In this document: positions 57,646 to 64,000 of the stretch, one piece after another
Layout: each line of letters opens with the position of its first letter
How positions within the stretch are numbered: position 1 is the first letter of the stretch
The notes under the pieces: generated by a model
Database searches by the model: none
Seen by the model: only the letters and a program-made list of their open reading frames with translations
Told to the model about the DNA's origin: nothing
Program-made: the position numbers and the translations under genes
Origin: JBASEY01 sp964404285
GTDB taxonomy: Bacteria > CSSED10-310
Reading direction: 5' to 3'
NCBI GenBank assembly: GCA_964404285.1
Contig: CAYOJK010000014.1
Location: forward strand, 1-64,000
Length of the DNA stretch: 64,000 nt

Positions 57646-60261
57646 TTACAGAGGATCCACACATGTTCCGCTGCCAAGTGCGGCTTGGAAAATCATCTGA
57701 GCGTCACTGGACGACACGGTATCATCGCCGTTACAATCCGCAGCACACGCCTCGAAATAGGTCGGAGAATACTGGCCGAGCGCAATCTGGAATGCCAATT
57801 GAGCATCTTCTGAAGAGATCGTGCCATCCTGCGAGACATCCCCTGTATGCAGGCAGTCATCCGGGGTCACTGTTGGGGCAGGCGTCGGCGTAGCGATCTC
57901 ACATGGGCGTTCCAGAAAAACGACGACATCGTCGATGTTCCAACCGCAATAGCGCCAGCCTGAATCCGTTGGACCCATTCCCCAGCGGATTTTTACCTGA
58001 GACTGGCCGACTGCATAGTTTGTAAGGTCAAATTCCCACAATTCCCAGGTTCCGCCGCTCAAGGTGCTCGAATTTTGCCAGAAGTTTGTCCAAGATCCAC
58101 CGTTGTTGTTGCTGACGGCAATGTACGCATGGTCATATGAACTTTGTTCGACACCGAGCCAAACACGGAATTCAAGCGTGACTCTATCGGCATCTGAACA
58201 GTCAAACGCTTGAGTTGTCGCCCACTTGGTGGTTGACATGCTGTTCGGATAATCTCCGTTCAAATTATATCCGACGACATTATTCCCCGTATATCCACTG
58301 TTCGGATCTGGACTTCCATATTGTCCGCCTTGGCCGGTCGGCTGGCCCCAGTTCCAGTCGGGTTCGTAAGTCCAGCCCGGGTTCACGTCCATATTGGCTT
58401 CCATCGTGACCACTCGCTCAAAAGTGATAAAGAAATAATACGAGCCGCCGGCGGTGGCGATGGTTTCATTGCCGGCTAAATCCGTTGCTTCTACTTGGAA
58501 ATAGTAAAGCGTGCATTGTTCCAGGTTTTCCAGCAGAATCGAATGCATTGTCCCAGGTATATCTCCGGCCACAACCGAGTCTGGAGTTGTCTTGCCGTAG
58601 CGAATTTGAGCGGTTGAAGTTTCGTCGGTTTTGAACGATATCAACGCTGATTTTGATGAGAGTTCCATGACGGTAACATTCGATATAACTGGAGCGACAC
58701 AATCGACATCGATTTCGGCTGCGTTGGAAGCGCCTGCATAGGTAGCGATGATCATATCACCGTGAACGACCGAAATTTGTTCATCGCCGTGAACCGGAGG
58801 CGCATCCGTGACTTGGATGTATCCTGAGAAAACGTTCGAAGCCGTTTCCGCCAACAGGATGGTTTCCGGCGTAGGTTCCGTTCCTGAATAGATGCTGACG
58901 GGTATGGAACCGGAGGCATCCATATCGATAGCGGTAATTTCTAAGCGGGAATTGCAGGCAGCCAAGCTTTGTTTGAAGTATAAGGATTCGGCTATTTGAG
59001 CGGCAGTGCAGATGTTGGCGACCATTGCGCGGGTGACTTCTGTTGCAAATGGAATGCTGACTTTATCGACCGTGTCCTGAATGGTGTGGTAATACGGGTA
59101 TGAAGGCCAATAATCTTCGATACCGCAGAAGGCGACGTATCCGTTTTGCCAGAAGGAATAGTGGTCGGAGGCGGTGACATTGGACTGTTGGAGATCGTGC
59201 AGCAGGCTGGTGTACATGTCGGCAACAGTGACAAAATCCAGTCCGAAGTCGTAGGAAGCCACATTGGCCAGCACATCCAGGTCTTCCGGCGCAGGGTCTT
59301 CCCAGCCGATCATATCGAAATTGTAGTATCCCAAGATGTTCAGACCTTGTGACTTGGCCCAGGATGCCCAGGCGCTGCTGCCGTAAAGCCCTTGTTCTTC
59401 GCCGGTCCAGAGTGTGTATATCACGGTGTCGGCAAAGCTCATATCTTTCAGGATATGTGCGCAACACAACGTCAAAGCTGCTCCGGTGCCGTTGTCATCG
59501 GCGCCCGGGGCGTTGGCGCTGGGCGTTTCCGACGTGGAATCGAGATGACCGCCGACTACCCAGATGCGTTCAGGATTGAAAAGACCTTCTTTTCGAGCGA
59601 TCACATTCGGAGCCATTCCCGACGTATGGTCGAACAGCTCAACTTCATATCCCCAAGATTCAAATTCAGACTTCGCCCAGTTAGCCGCCTGGACACATTG
59701 AGCCGCTCTAGAATAACGGGTTACAAAACCGACAAGATCGACTAGATAACCTAGATACTCAGCTTCTGTAACCTGATCGACAAGAGCTTGGATAGTCAGG
59801 TTGTAATCTCTGGATACATATCCTTGATAAACAGGGGGATGCAGTGTGCTGATCGGATTTTTGGACGGCCAAAGTTTTTGATAGCCCAGGTCACGGCTGG
59901 GTTGTAATTCTTTACCAGTAGGCGTCGAGACCAGAAAATGATCAGTTTTCAGTTTTTGACCTCTCATTTCGATCGGCAGCATGTTGGTGCGTGAAGACAC
60001 GACGTAATAATCGCGATCACTACACATTTCATCCAGCATCTCGAATTTAATCTCATGAGTATAGAGTATTGCCTCACCTGCAGGCGATACGGCCAGGATA
60101 GCGCTGATATCTGAAAACCAGATGACGGCGATTTCCGGAGTGTCCGGCAGAGATTCCCAGGGTTCCATCATCAGCATTTCGACCAGAACCGGGCAGGCGG
60201 CATATCCGGAACCTGTGATAAGAGCTATCACGATACTGACCAACAAAATATTTCTTTTCAT
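57646..60261 (-). CDS. Secreted M28 metallopeptidase with dockerin-like C-terminus
   Basis: 871 residues. Signal peptide (ILLVSIVIALITGSGYAAC), then a prodomain to about 180, the M28 catalytic domain with zinc motifs GGHLDSTS, PGADDNGTG, TGEEQGLYGS, FDMIGWED and YYHTIQDT. Then an Fn3-like domain (ALISFKTDETSTAQIRYG), a MAM/jelly-roll domain with SYDHAYIAVSNNNGGSW, a Pro/Thr linker (TPTPAPTVTP) and a dockerin-like double repeat GDVSQDGTISSEDAQLAF and ADCNGDDTVSSSDAQMIF at the C-terminus. The dockerin pair suggests attachment to a cohesin-like partner. It digests proteins outside the cell. ATG follows GGGGGG. Confidence 0.9.
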   Translation of the reverse strand: MKRNILLVSIVIALITGSGYAACPVLVEMLMMEPWESLPDTPEIAVIWFSDISAILAVSPAGEAILYTHEIKFEMLDEMCSDRDYYVVSSRTNMLPIEMRGQKLKTDHFLVSTPTGKELQPSRDLGYQKLWPSKNPISTLHPPVYQGYVSRDYNLTIQALVDQVTEAEYLGYLVDLVGFVTRYSRAAQCVQAANWAKSEFESWGYEVELFDHTSGMAPNVIARKEGLFNPERIWVVGGHLDSTSETPSANAPGADDNGTGAALTLCCAHILKDMSFADTVIYTLWTGEEQGLYGSSAWASWAKSQGLNILGYYNFDMIGWEDPAPEDLDVLANVASYDFGLDFVTVADMYTSLLHDLQQSNVTASDHYSFWQNGYVAFCGIEDYWPSYPYYHTIQDTVDKVSIPFATEVTRAMVANICTAAQIAESLYFKQSLAACNSRLEITAIDMDASGSIPVSIYSGTEPTPETILLAETASNVFSGYIQVTDAPPVHGDEQISVVHGDMIIATYAGASNAAEIDVDCVAPVISNVTVMELSSKSALISFKTDETSTAQIRYGKTTPDSVVAGDIPGTMHSILLENLEQCTLYYFQVEATDLAGNETIATAGGSYYFFITFERVVTMEANMDVNPGWTYEPDWNWGQPTGQGGQYGSPDPNSGYTGNNVVGYNLNGDYPNSMSTTKWATTQAFDCSDADRVTLEFRVWLGVEQSSYDHAYIAVSNNNGGSWTNFWQNSSTLSGGTWELWEFDLTNYAVGQSQVKIRWGMGPTDSGWRYCGWNIDDVVVFLERPCEIATPTPAPTVTPDDCLHTGDVSQDGTISSEDAQLAFQIALGQYSPTYFEACAADCNGDDTVSSSDAQMIFQAALGSGTCVDPL

Positions 60262-60464
60262 GGTATTTCTTCCCCCCTTTTAAATACGCTTTTTCAGTGT
60301 GGTTTCGGTTTGGTCAAAAGGTATTGGTTTTTCGAAACACACATGTTTGACTATACAATAACCGTGCCGAATTACCAAAATAAACCAGGTGAGAGTACGC
60401 TGAAGAAGCAAGAAGCGGGAAGCACGAAGCAAGGAGCGCGAAGCGGGGAGCGAGAAAGTGGGAG

Positions 60465-60520
60465 AACCGCGAATGGACGCGAATGAACGCCAATAACATC
60501 TAAATCCACAATAGGATTTT
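60465..60520. repeat. Dispersed repeat (AACCGCGAATG...), copy 1
   Basis: 56 bases, 54 identical to 61485..61540. Contains the tandem phrase GCGAATGRACGC and the tail CTAAATCCACAATAGGATTTT. Confidence 0.8.
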
Positions 60521-60660
60521 AAATTGGATGTCTGTCCCTCGAAAGTATTGGAAGTCTGTCCTCTAATTTTCATCGCTTCACCGTTTATTTGTTTCGGCGG
60601 CAGTTTATTATGAAGTTTGTCGCCGGTGCGGATTTGACATGCATTTTACCTGTCCTTTTT

Positions 60661-60763
60661 TGTCTGAACACGATTACGGGATTAAAGGATTAACAGGATT
60701 AGTTTTTTCTTACTCGGAATCTAATCCTGCCCATCTTTGTAATCTTTGGAATCGTGTTCAAAC
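60661..60763. repeat. Dispersed inverted element, copy B (compact)
   Basis: 103 bases with ends TGTCTGAACACGATT and AATCGTGTTCAAACA, an imperfect terminal inverted repeat. The arms match those at 23372..23547 (40/42 and 38/38). This is a small non-coding element, like a MITE. Confidence 0.75.
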
Positions 60764-60867
60764 AGTCACCATCGCTTCAGCGCTTCATTAGCTTCGGCAG
60801 CAATGGATGTCCCCCGAAAGTACAGATGCCTGTCTCCTAATTTTCCTCAAATTACCAAAGAAATAAT

Positions 60868-60975
60868 TGGATGTCTGTCCCCCCAAAATGGGACGTATGG
60901 GACATGGGACGTATGGGACAGAGATTAAGTATTTAACCTGATCATAAGATTAGAGTCCCATTTGTCCCATTCGTC
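60868..60975. repeat. Dispersed repeat (TGGATGTCTGTCCCCCC...), copy 1
   Basis: 108 bases that match 61715..61815 over most of their length, including the phrases ATGGGACGTATGGGAC, ATCATAAGATTAGAG and CCCATTTGTCCC, with a small insertion of seven or so bases here. Confidence 0.75.
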
Positions 60976-61100
60976 GCTGTTGCAAAACTTCCTAGAATTG
61001 TTATTATAGGAAATAGCTATAATATAAAGCTTTTTTTTGTGGTCAATTTTTTGTTCCTATAAAACATCTTTATTCATGCGAGTTTAGAGGGACGTCACGA

Positions 61101-61124
61101 TTGTCGAAAATCGATTTTCGACAA
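61101..61124. repeat. Perfect 24-bp palindrome with satellite half-sites
   Basis: Two perfect 12-base half-sites, TTGTCGAAAATC and its complement GATTTTCGACAA. Related motifs recur downstream: GTCGAAAATGG at about 61213 and 61278, TGTCGAAAGCG at about 61296, and TTTTCGACAA at about 61331. It looks like a binding site for a dimeric DNA-binding protein with extra weaker sites. No gene lies within 700 bases. Confidence 0.6.
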
Positions 61125-61484
61125 GAAATTCCGGGGCGCTCTCGACATCAAATATATACTCATAATATCAATAGGTTAAGACCTCCAATTTTCCGCTAAT
61201 TTAGCCTAAAGTCGAAAATGGTGTGCTTTTTGAGGAAAAAAGCTGAAGAAAGCTCTTTTTCTGAAATTTATTTCCTGTCGAAAATGGCATTTTTGTCGAA
61301 AGCGACCACGGTAAAAACATAAAAAAAACATTTTCGACAACTATTTTTAGTACTGTCCCCTAATTTGCTTTCAACGACTTACATGTCCCTCAAATTGCCA
61401 AAGAAATAATTTGAAGTCTGTCCCCGGATTATCAGCGAATGGGATGCCTGGGAATTTGGGTGGGAATAAAAAGCTTTTTTTATT

Positions 61485-61540
61485 AACCGCGAATGAACGC
61501 GAATGAACACCAATAACATCTAAATCCACAATAGGATTTT
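61485..61540. repeat. Dispersed repeat (AACCGCGAATG...), copy 2
   Basis: 56 bases, 54 identical to 60465..60520, in the same orientation, 1.0 kb apart. Confidence 0.8.
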
Positions 61541-61714
61541 GATCGTTCAAACATTAGGAATTTTTTTCCACAGATGACGCAGATGGCGCAGATATATGCC
61601 GGCCGCATGTATTTCGGCCTTACGGGTTTGATATTCAGAAATAAAAGTTGGTTCGTTTTGTTTGGGTTTTTGGAAGTCTGTCCCTCGAAAGTAATCGATC
61701 CGAGGATACAAAAC

Positions 61715-61815
61715 TGGATGTCTGTCCCCCCAAAATGGGACTTATGGGACGTATGGGACAAAGATTAAGAGTTTTACTTTATCATAAGATTAGAGCCCCA
61801 TTTGTCCCTTTCGTC
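61715..61815. repeat. Dispersed repeat (TGGATGTCTGTCCCCCC...), copy 2
   Basis: 101 bases matching 60868..60975, ending 45 bases before the -10 box of the next gene. Confidence 0.75.
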
Positions 61816-61859
61816 TGTTTTTTGCGAAAGCCTTCCGAGAAATTCAGGCGCAATTAAGG

Positions 61860-61865
61860 TATAAT
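61860..61865 (+). promoter_or_regulatory. TATAAT -10 box of duplicated exported-protein gene
   Basis: TATAAT followed by ATGG and AAAGGAGG. The same stretch recurs at 63691..63696 upstream of the second copy. No good -35 box is visible at the right distance in either copy. Confidence 0.5.
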
Positions 61866-61886
61866 ATGGAAAGGAGGACAATTGAC

Positions 61887-63068
61887 ATGAAACATTTTAC
61901 AACGTGTGTCGTAATTCTAGGATTTTTTTGCGGATTCACGCATTGTTTGCCGCCAAAGGCATTCGCAGAAGAAAAACCGATCACATCGTCGCTGGGTAAT
62001 CCCAAGATAAAATTGATCGGCGAACTTTCACTCACCCTGCCATCGCGGATTACGAATATTTTCTTTGAGAAAGGGAAAGATGGTAAGTACCGGATCGGTA
62101 AAGTTTTGACCCAGGAGGGATTTTACTCTATTGACGAGACTCATCAGGTAAAAACTCTCCTCGATCTCAATAACTGGAAAAACGATGATGGATCATGGGT
62201 GTTTGAAGAAAATGTTTCCTATGATGGGCAGTATGCCATTGCAAGCTTTTGGCCCAAGCAAAACTTCGAGTCACAAAGTATTGTCAATCTGAAGACTCTC
62301 GAGAAAACACCAATCAAACAAGAAGGAAGAGGATGGCCGGCGTTTTCCGCTACATCAGTTATGTTAATGGATGCAATGGGAAGTTCAATGTGTTTTGCAG
62401 ATTTCCAGGGAAACATTCTCAATCATTACGTATTGCGTAATATAGTTGGAACCGGCAGAGGGCATCAATTCGGTTTTTTTGGCGCTAGTCCTGCCAGTTT
62501 TTTCGATCAGTCAGGAGAGATATTAAAAGTATATCCACATATCAGCCAACCTCAATTTCGCGTGAACTATGATACCGGGCAAGTAGCGCTGCATTATTGC
62601 GTATATGATGAGGCCGGCGAACCGAAAGAATCCAGAGTTGGTGTTTACAACTGGAAAGGCGAACTTCAACATGAAATGACGTTGCCGTTCGATCCTAATG
62701 TAGATCTCGGTTTTTCGCCGGACGGCAAATATGCTGTTGTAGCTGCAGTATCCGGTTGGGTGAAGCTTTTGGACATGATGGACAAGACTGAAATTTGGTC
62801 AAAAGATATAAGGGTTGGTAAAAAATTTCGCTGGCATTTGCCTTTTCCAATCACTGAGAACGCCGGATTATTTGCAGTTTACACAGTCGAACCAATTTCG
62901 GGCGATTACATGATCACGATTTTTAGCTTTAAAGGAGAATTGATTGGTTATATCCAGATAAACCGAAGGCCAGGCATAAGAGGATTTTCCGCCCAGTTTA
63001 TTCCCGGGACATCAATTTTAGTGTTTTACACTGACAAATATTTAAATCTCTACCAAATTGAGGAATAA
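61887..63068 (+). CDS. Exported beta-propeller-like protein, copy 1
   Basis: 393 residues from ATG 61887, nine bases after AAAGGAGG. Signal peptide TTCVVILGFFCGFTHCLPPK, with AFAEE at the likely cleavage. The mature part has propeller-like or WD40-like strands (NYDTGQVALHYCVYDEAGEP, FSPDGKYAVVAAVSGWVKLL, TIFSFKGELIGYIQINRRPG). Function unknown. A second copy begins 0.65 kb downstream, with the first 45 residues nearly identical. The truncated M23 gene follows after four bases in the same operon. Confidence 0.72.
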   Translation: MKHFTTCVVILGFFCGFTHCLPPKAFAEEKPITSSLGNPKIKLIGELSLTLPSRITNIFFEKGKDGKYRIGKVLTQEGFYSIDETHQVKTLLDLNNWKNDDGSWVFEENVSYDGQYAIASFWPKQNFESQSIVNLKTLEKTPIKQEGRGWPAFSATSVMLMDAMGSSMCFADFQGNILNHYVLRNIVGTGRGHQFGFFGASPASFFDQSGEILKVYPHISQPQFRVNYDTGQVALHYCVYDEAGEPKESRVGVYNWKGELQHEMTLPFDPNVDLGFSPDGKYAVVAAVSGWVKLLDMMDKTEIWSKDIRVGKKFRWHLPFPITENAGLFAVYTVEPISGDYMITIFSFKGELIGYIQINRRPGIRGFSAQFIPGTSILVFYTDKYLNLYQIEE

Positions 63069-63072
63069 TCCA

Positions 63073-63597
63073 ATGAAAAGCTCGGCTTGGTTGAAACGAT
63101 TACTCATGATGAGTTTAATTATACAGATATTTCCAGTTATTTGTGGAGCACAAACTCCTACGCCATTGCCAACCCCAACGCCAACTTCTTATTTTCAATG
63201 GCCAAGAGCAGATCAGAGAGTGAATAGCACTCTTGGCTCATTTCGCTCAAAGCGCTTTCACCTCGGACTCGATCTGAAAAGGGCGGAAGGGCAAGCGGTT
63301 TATCCTTCAGCCGATGGCGTTATAAGAACAAAAGAAATGATAGAAGGTTCAGGTTTCACAATTACGGTGGAACACGACAACGGTCAAATCACAAATTATC
63401 TCCACTTAATAGAAGACGATCCTCCGCAATTTCCGGATGTCAACACTCCCGTAACACTTGCGACTCAAATTGGCGAAGTTGGTGGATCCGTTGATTGCCG
63501 AAATAGAAATCCACCGCAAATGAAAAGGCAGACACCGCAAAGTTATTTACACAAATCGGTTTGTTCATATGCAGTTAAAAATGAGGACATAGCATGA
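63073..63597 (+). CDS. Truncated M23 (LytM) peptidase, exported
   Basis: 174 residues from ATG 63073 (GAGG about ten bases upstream). Signal peptide with LLMMSLIIQIFPVICGAQ, Pro/Thr linker TPTPLPTPTPTS, then the start of an M23 domain: FHLGLDLKRAEGQAVYPSAD (zinc His and Asp), ITVEHDNGQITNYLHLIEDD. The domain ends before the HLHFE-type second motif; the last 30 residues (CRNRNPPQMKRQTPQSYLHK) are unrelated. So a key zinc ligand is missing and peptidase activity is doubtful. It may be a recombined or decayed copy. It is probably co-transcribed with copy 1. Confidence 0.65.
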   Translation: MKSSAWLKRLLMMSLIIQIFPVICGAQTPTPLPTPTPTSYFQWPRADQRVNSTLGSFRSKRFHLGLDLKRAEGQAVYPSADGVIRTKEMIEGSGFTITVEHDNGQITNYLHLIEDDPPQFPDVNTPVTLATQIGEVGGSVDCRNRNPPQMKRQTPQSYLHKSVCSYAVKNEDIA

Positions 63598-63717
63598 CAA
63601 CAGCATTTCTGTTATACTTTAAGACGAGTAGAACCATTTTTAATTACATGTTCGACAAACGAGCACGAAAAAATTTAGGTGTGATTTAGGTATAATATGG
63701 AAAGGAGGACAATTACC

Positions 63718-64000
63718 ATGAAACGTTTTACAACGTGTGTCGTAATTCTAGGATTTTTTTGTGGACTCGTGCATTGTTTGCCGCCAAAGGTATTCGCAGA
63801 AGAAAAACCGATCACATCGTCACTGGGAAATCCCAAAATCAAACTGATTGGCGAAATGATTTTGCCATCGGCGATCAACAAGATTGTCTTTGAAAAGGGA
63901 AAAGACGGAAAAACCTGTATCAGCAACATCCTGACCAGAGATGGGTATTACGCCGTTGACGAAAAATCGGCACTGACGTGTCTTCTGGATCTGAATCAAT
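63718..64000 (+). CDS. Exported beta-propeller-like protein, copy 2 (partial)
   Basis: Runs off the window edge. The TATAAT, AAAGGAGG, signal sequence and first 45 codons almost match copy 1 at 61860..62030; then the coding sequences diverge (MILPSAINKIVFEKGKDGKT versus SLTLPSRITNIFFEKGKDGK) while keeping about half the residues. It is a recent tandem duplication, or gene conversion limited to the 5' end. Confidence 0.75.
   Translation, partial: MKRFTTCVVILGFFCGLVHCLPPKVFAEEKPITSSLGNPKIKLIGEMILPSAINKIVFEKGKDGKTCISNILTRDGYYAVDEKSALTCLLDLNQ

Larger units (their letters stand above)
60262..61886. other. 1.6-kb non-coding region of repeats and a palindrome
   Basis: Holds no supportable gene. 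It contains the copies of three dispersed repeats (listed separately), several 'GTCTGTCCC' phrases (60530, 60826, 60874, 61358, 61677), and a palindrome with satellite half-sites (61101..61336). Runs of AAGCRNGAAGC (60404..60460) add internal repetition. Open frames here have no ribosome sites and cross the repeats. Confidence 0.7.

Noticed and set aside
60280..60573. A 97-codon minus-strand frame, and others at 61483..61761
   Set aside because: They cross the dispersed repeats, lack ribosome sites and are low in complexity.
61101..61124. Palindrome as a transcription terminator or a classic SOS box
   Set aside because: There is no U tract after the stem, no gene adjacent on either side, and the half-sites do not match the CTGT-N8-ACAG form of the E. 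coli LexA box.
60262..61886. CRISPR array or intact transposon
   Set aside because: Repeats are few, differ in type and spacing, and have no regular spacers; no transposase, integrase or cas gene was found anywhere in the window.

Overview
The window looks like a chromosomal segment of an uncultured, anaerobic, diderm bacterium. Anaerobic metabolism is suggested by a full-length pyruvate:ferredoxin oxidoreductase, a rubredoxin/rubrerythrin/ferritin cluster and a selenoprotein with an in-frame UGA. An outer membrane is suggested by an OmpA-like porin, lipoproteins and many exported proteins. The genome uses ATG, GTG and TTG starts with clear GGAGG-type ribosome sites. I cannot name the phylum. 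The V-type ATPase layout (E, DUF2764, A, B, D, I, K), a large SRP RNA with an Alu domain next to dnaX, and dockerin-like secreted proteins with Pro/Thr linkers suggest a spirochaete/Chlamydia/candidate-phylum type of gene content rather than a well-studied model group.

Layout. 1-7.1 kb, minus strand: nifJ, then the replication/repair block tRNA-Ser, SRP RNA, dnaX, ybaB, recR, with a strong promoter at 7095..7123. dnaX carries an A9 run exactly where a gamma-type short product would end. 7.5-10.9 kb, plus: OmpA-like protein and a secreted propeller-like protein. 11.1-18.3 kb, plus: a seven-gene V-type ATPase operon whose K subunit keeps sodium-ligand residues. 18.5-22.1 kb: membrane glycosyltransferase with TPRs, metallo-beta-lactamase-fold hydrolase, sulfotransferase. 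22.1-23.8 kb: a repeat-rich island with a truncated BRO-N antirepressor and two small genes. 23.8-33.8 kb: tRNA-Leu, a UGA-containing Rdx/SelW selenoprotein, HAD phosphatase, EamA transporter, LysM transglycosylase, nucleosidase, radical SAM protein, a DUF2089/DUF4097 pair and an aminotransferase. 34.1-37.9 kb: a four-gene glycosyltransferase/radical SAM/lipoprotein operon. 38-41.4 kb, minus: RecD2 helicase and a kinase fused to a degenerate receiver. 41.6-44.4 kb: GNAT and iron/oxygen-defence genes. 44.4-50 kb, minus: YigZ, a degenerate CPBP protein, an M28 peptidase, a hypothetical, GNAT and an exported thioredoxin-like protein. 50.4-54.1 kb: a 1226-residue NTPase with tandem Trp repeats. 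54.1-60.3 kb: GalT-like protein, an ECF sigma/anti-sigma/membrane operon and a secreted M28 peptidase. 60.3-64 kb: a 1.6-kb non-coding repeat field with a 24-bp palindrome, then a duplicated exported-protein gene flanking a truncated M23 peptidase.

The most notable items are the selenoprotein (hidden by its UGA), the dnaX slippage site, the large repeat-containing NTPase with an altered Walker A lysine, the pseudo-receiver kinase, and dispersed repeats shared between 22-24 kb and 60-62 kb. No CRISPR array, intact transposase or prophage was seen. All functional calls rest on reading motifs by eye; no database search was run.
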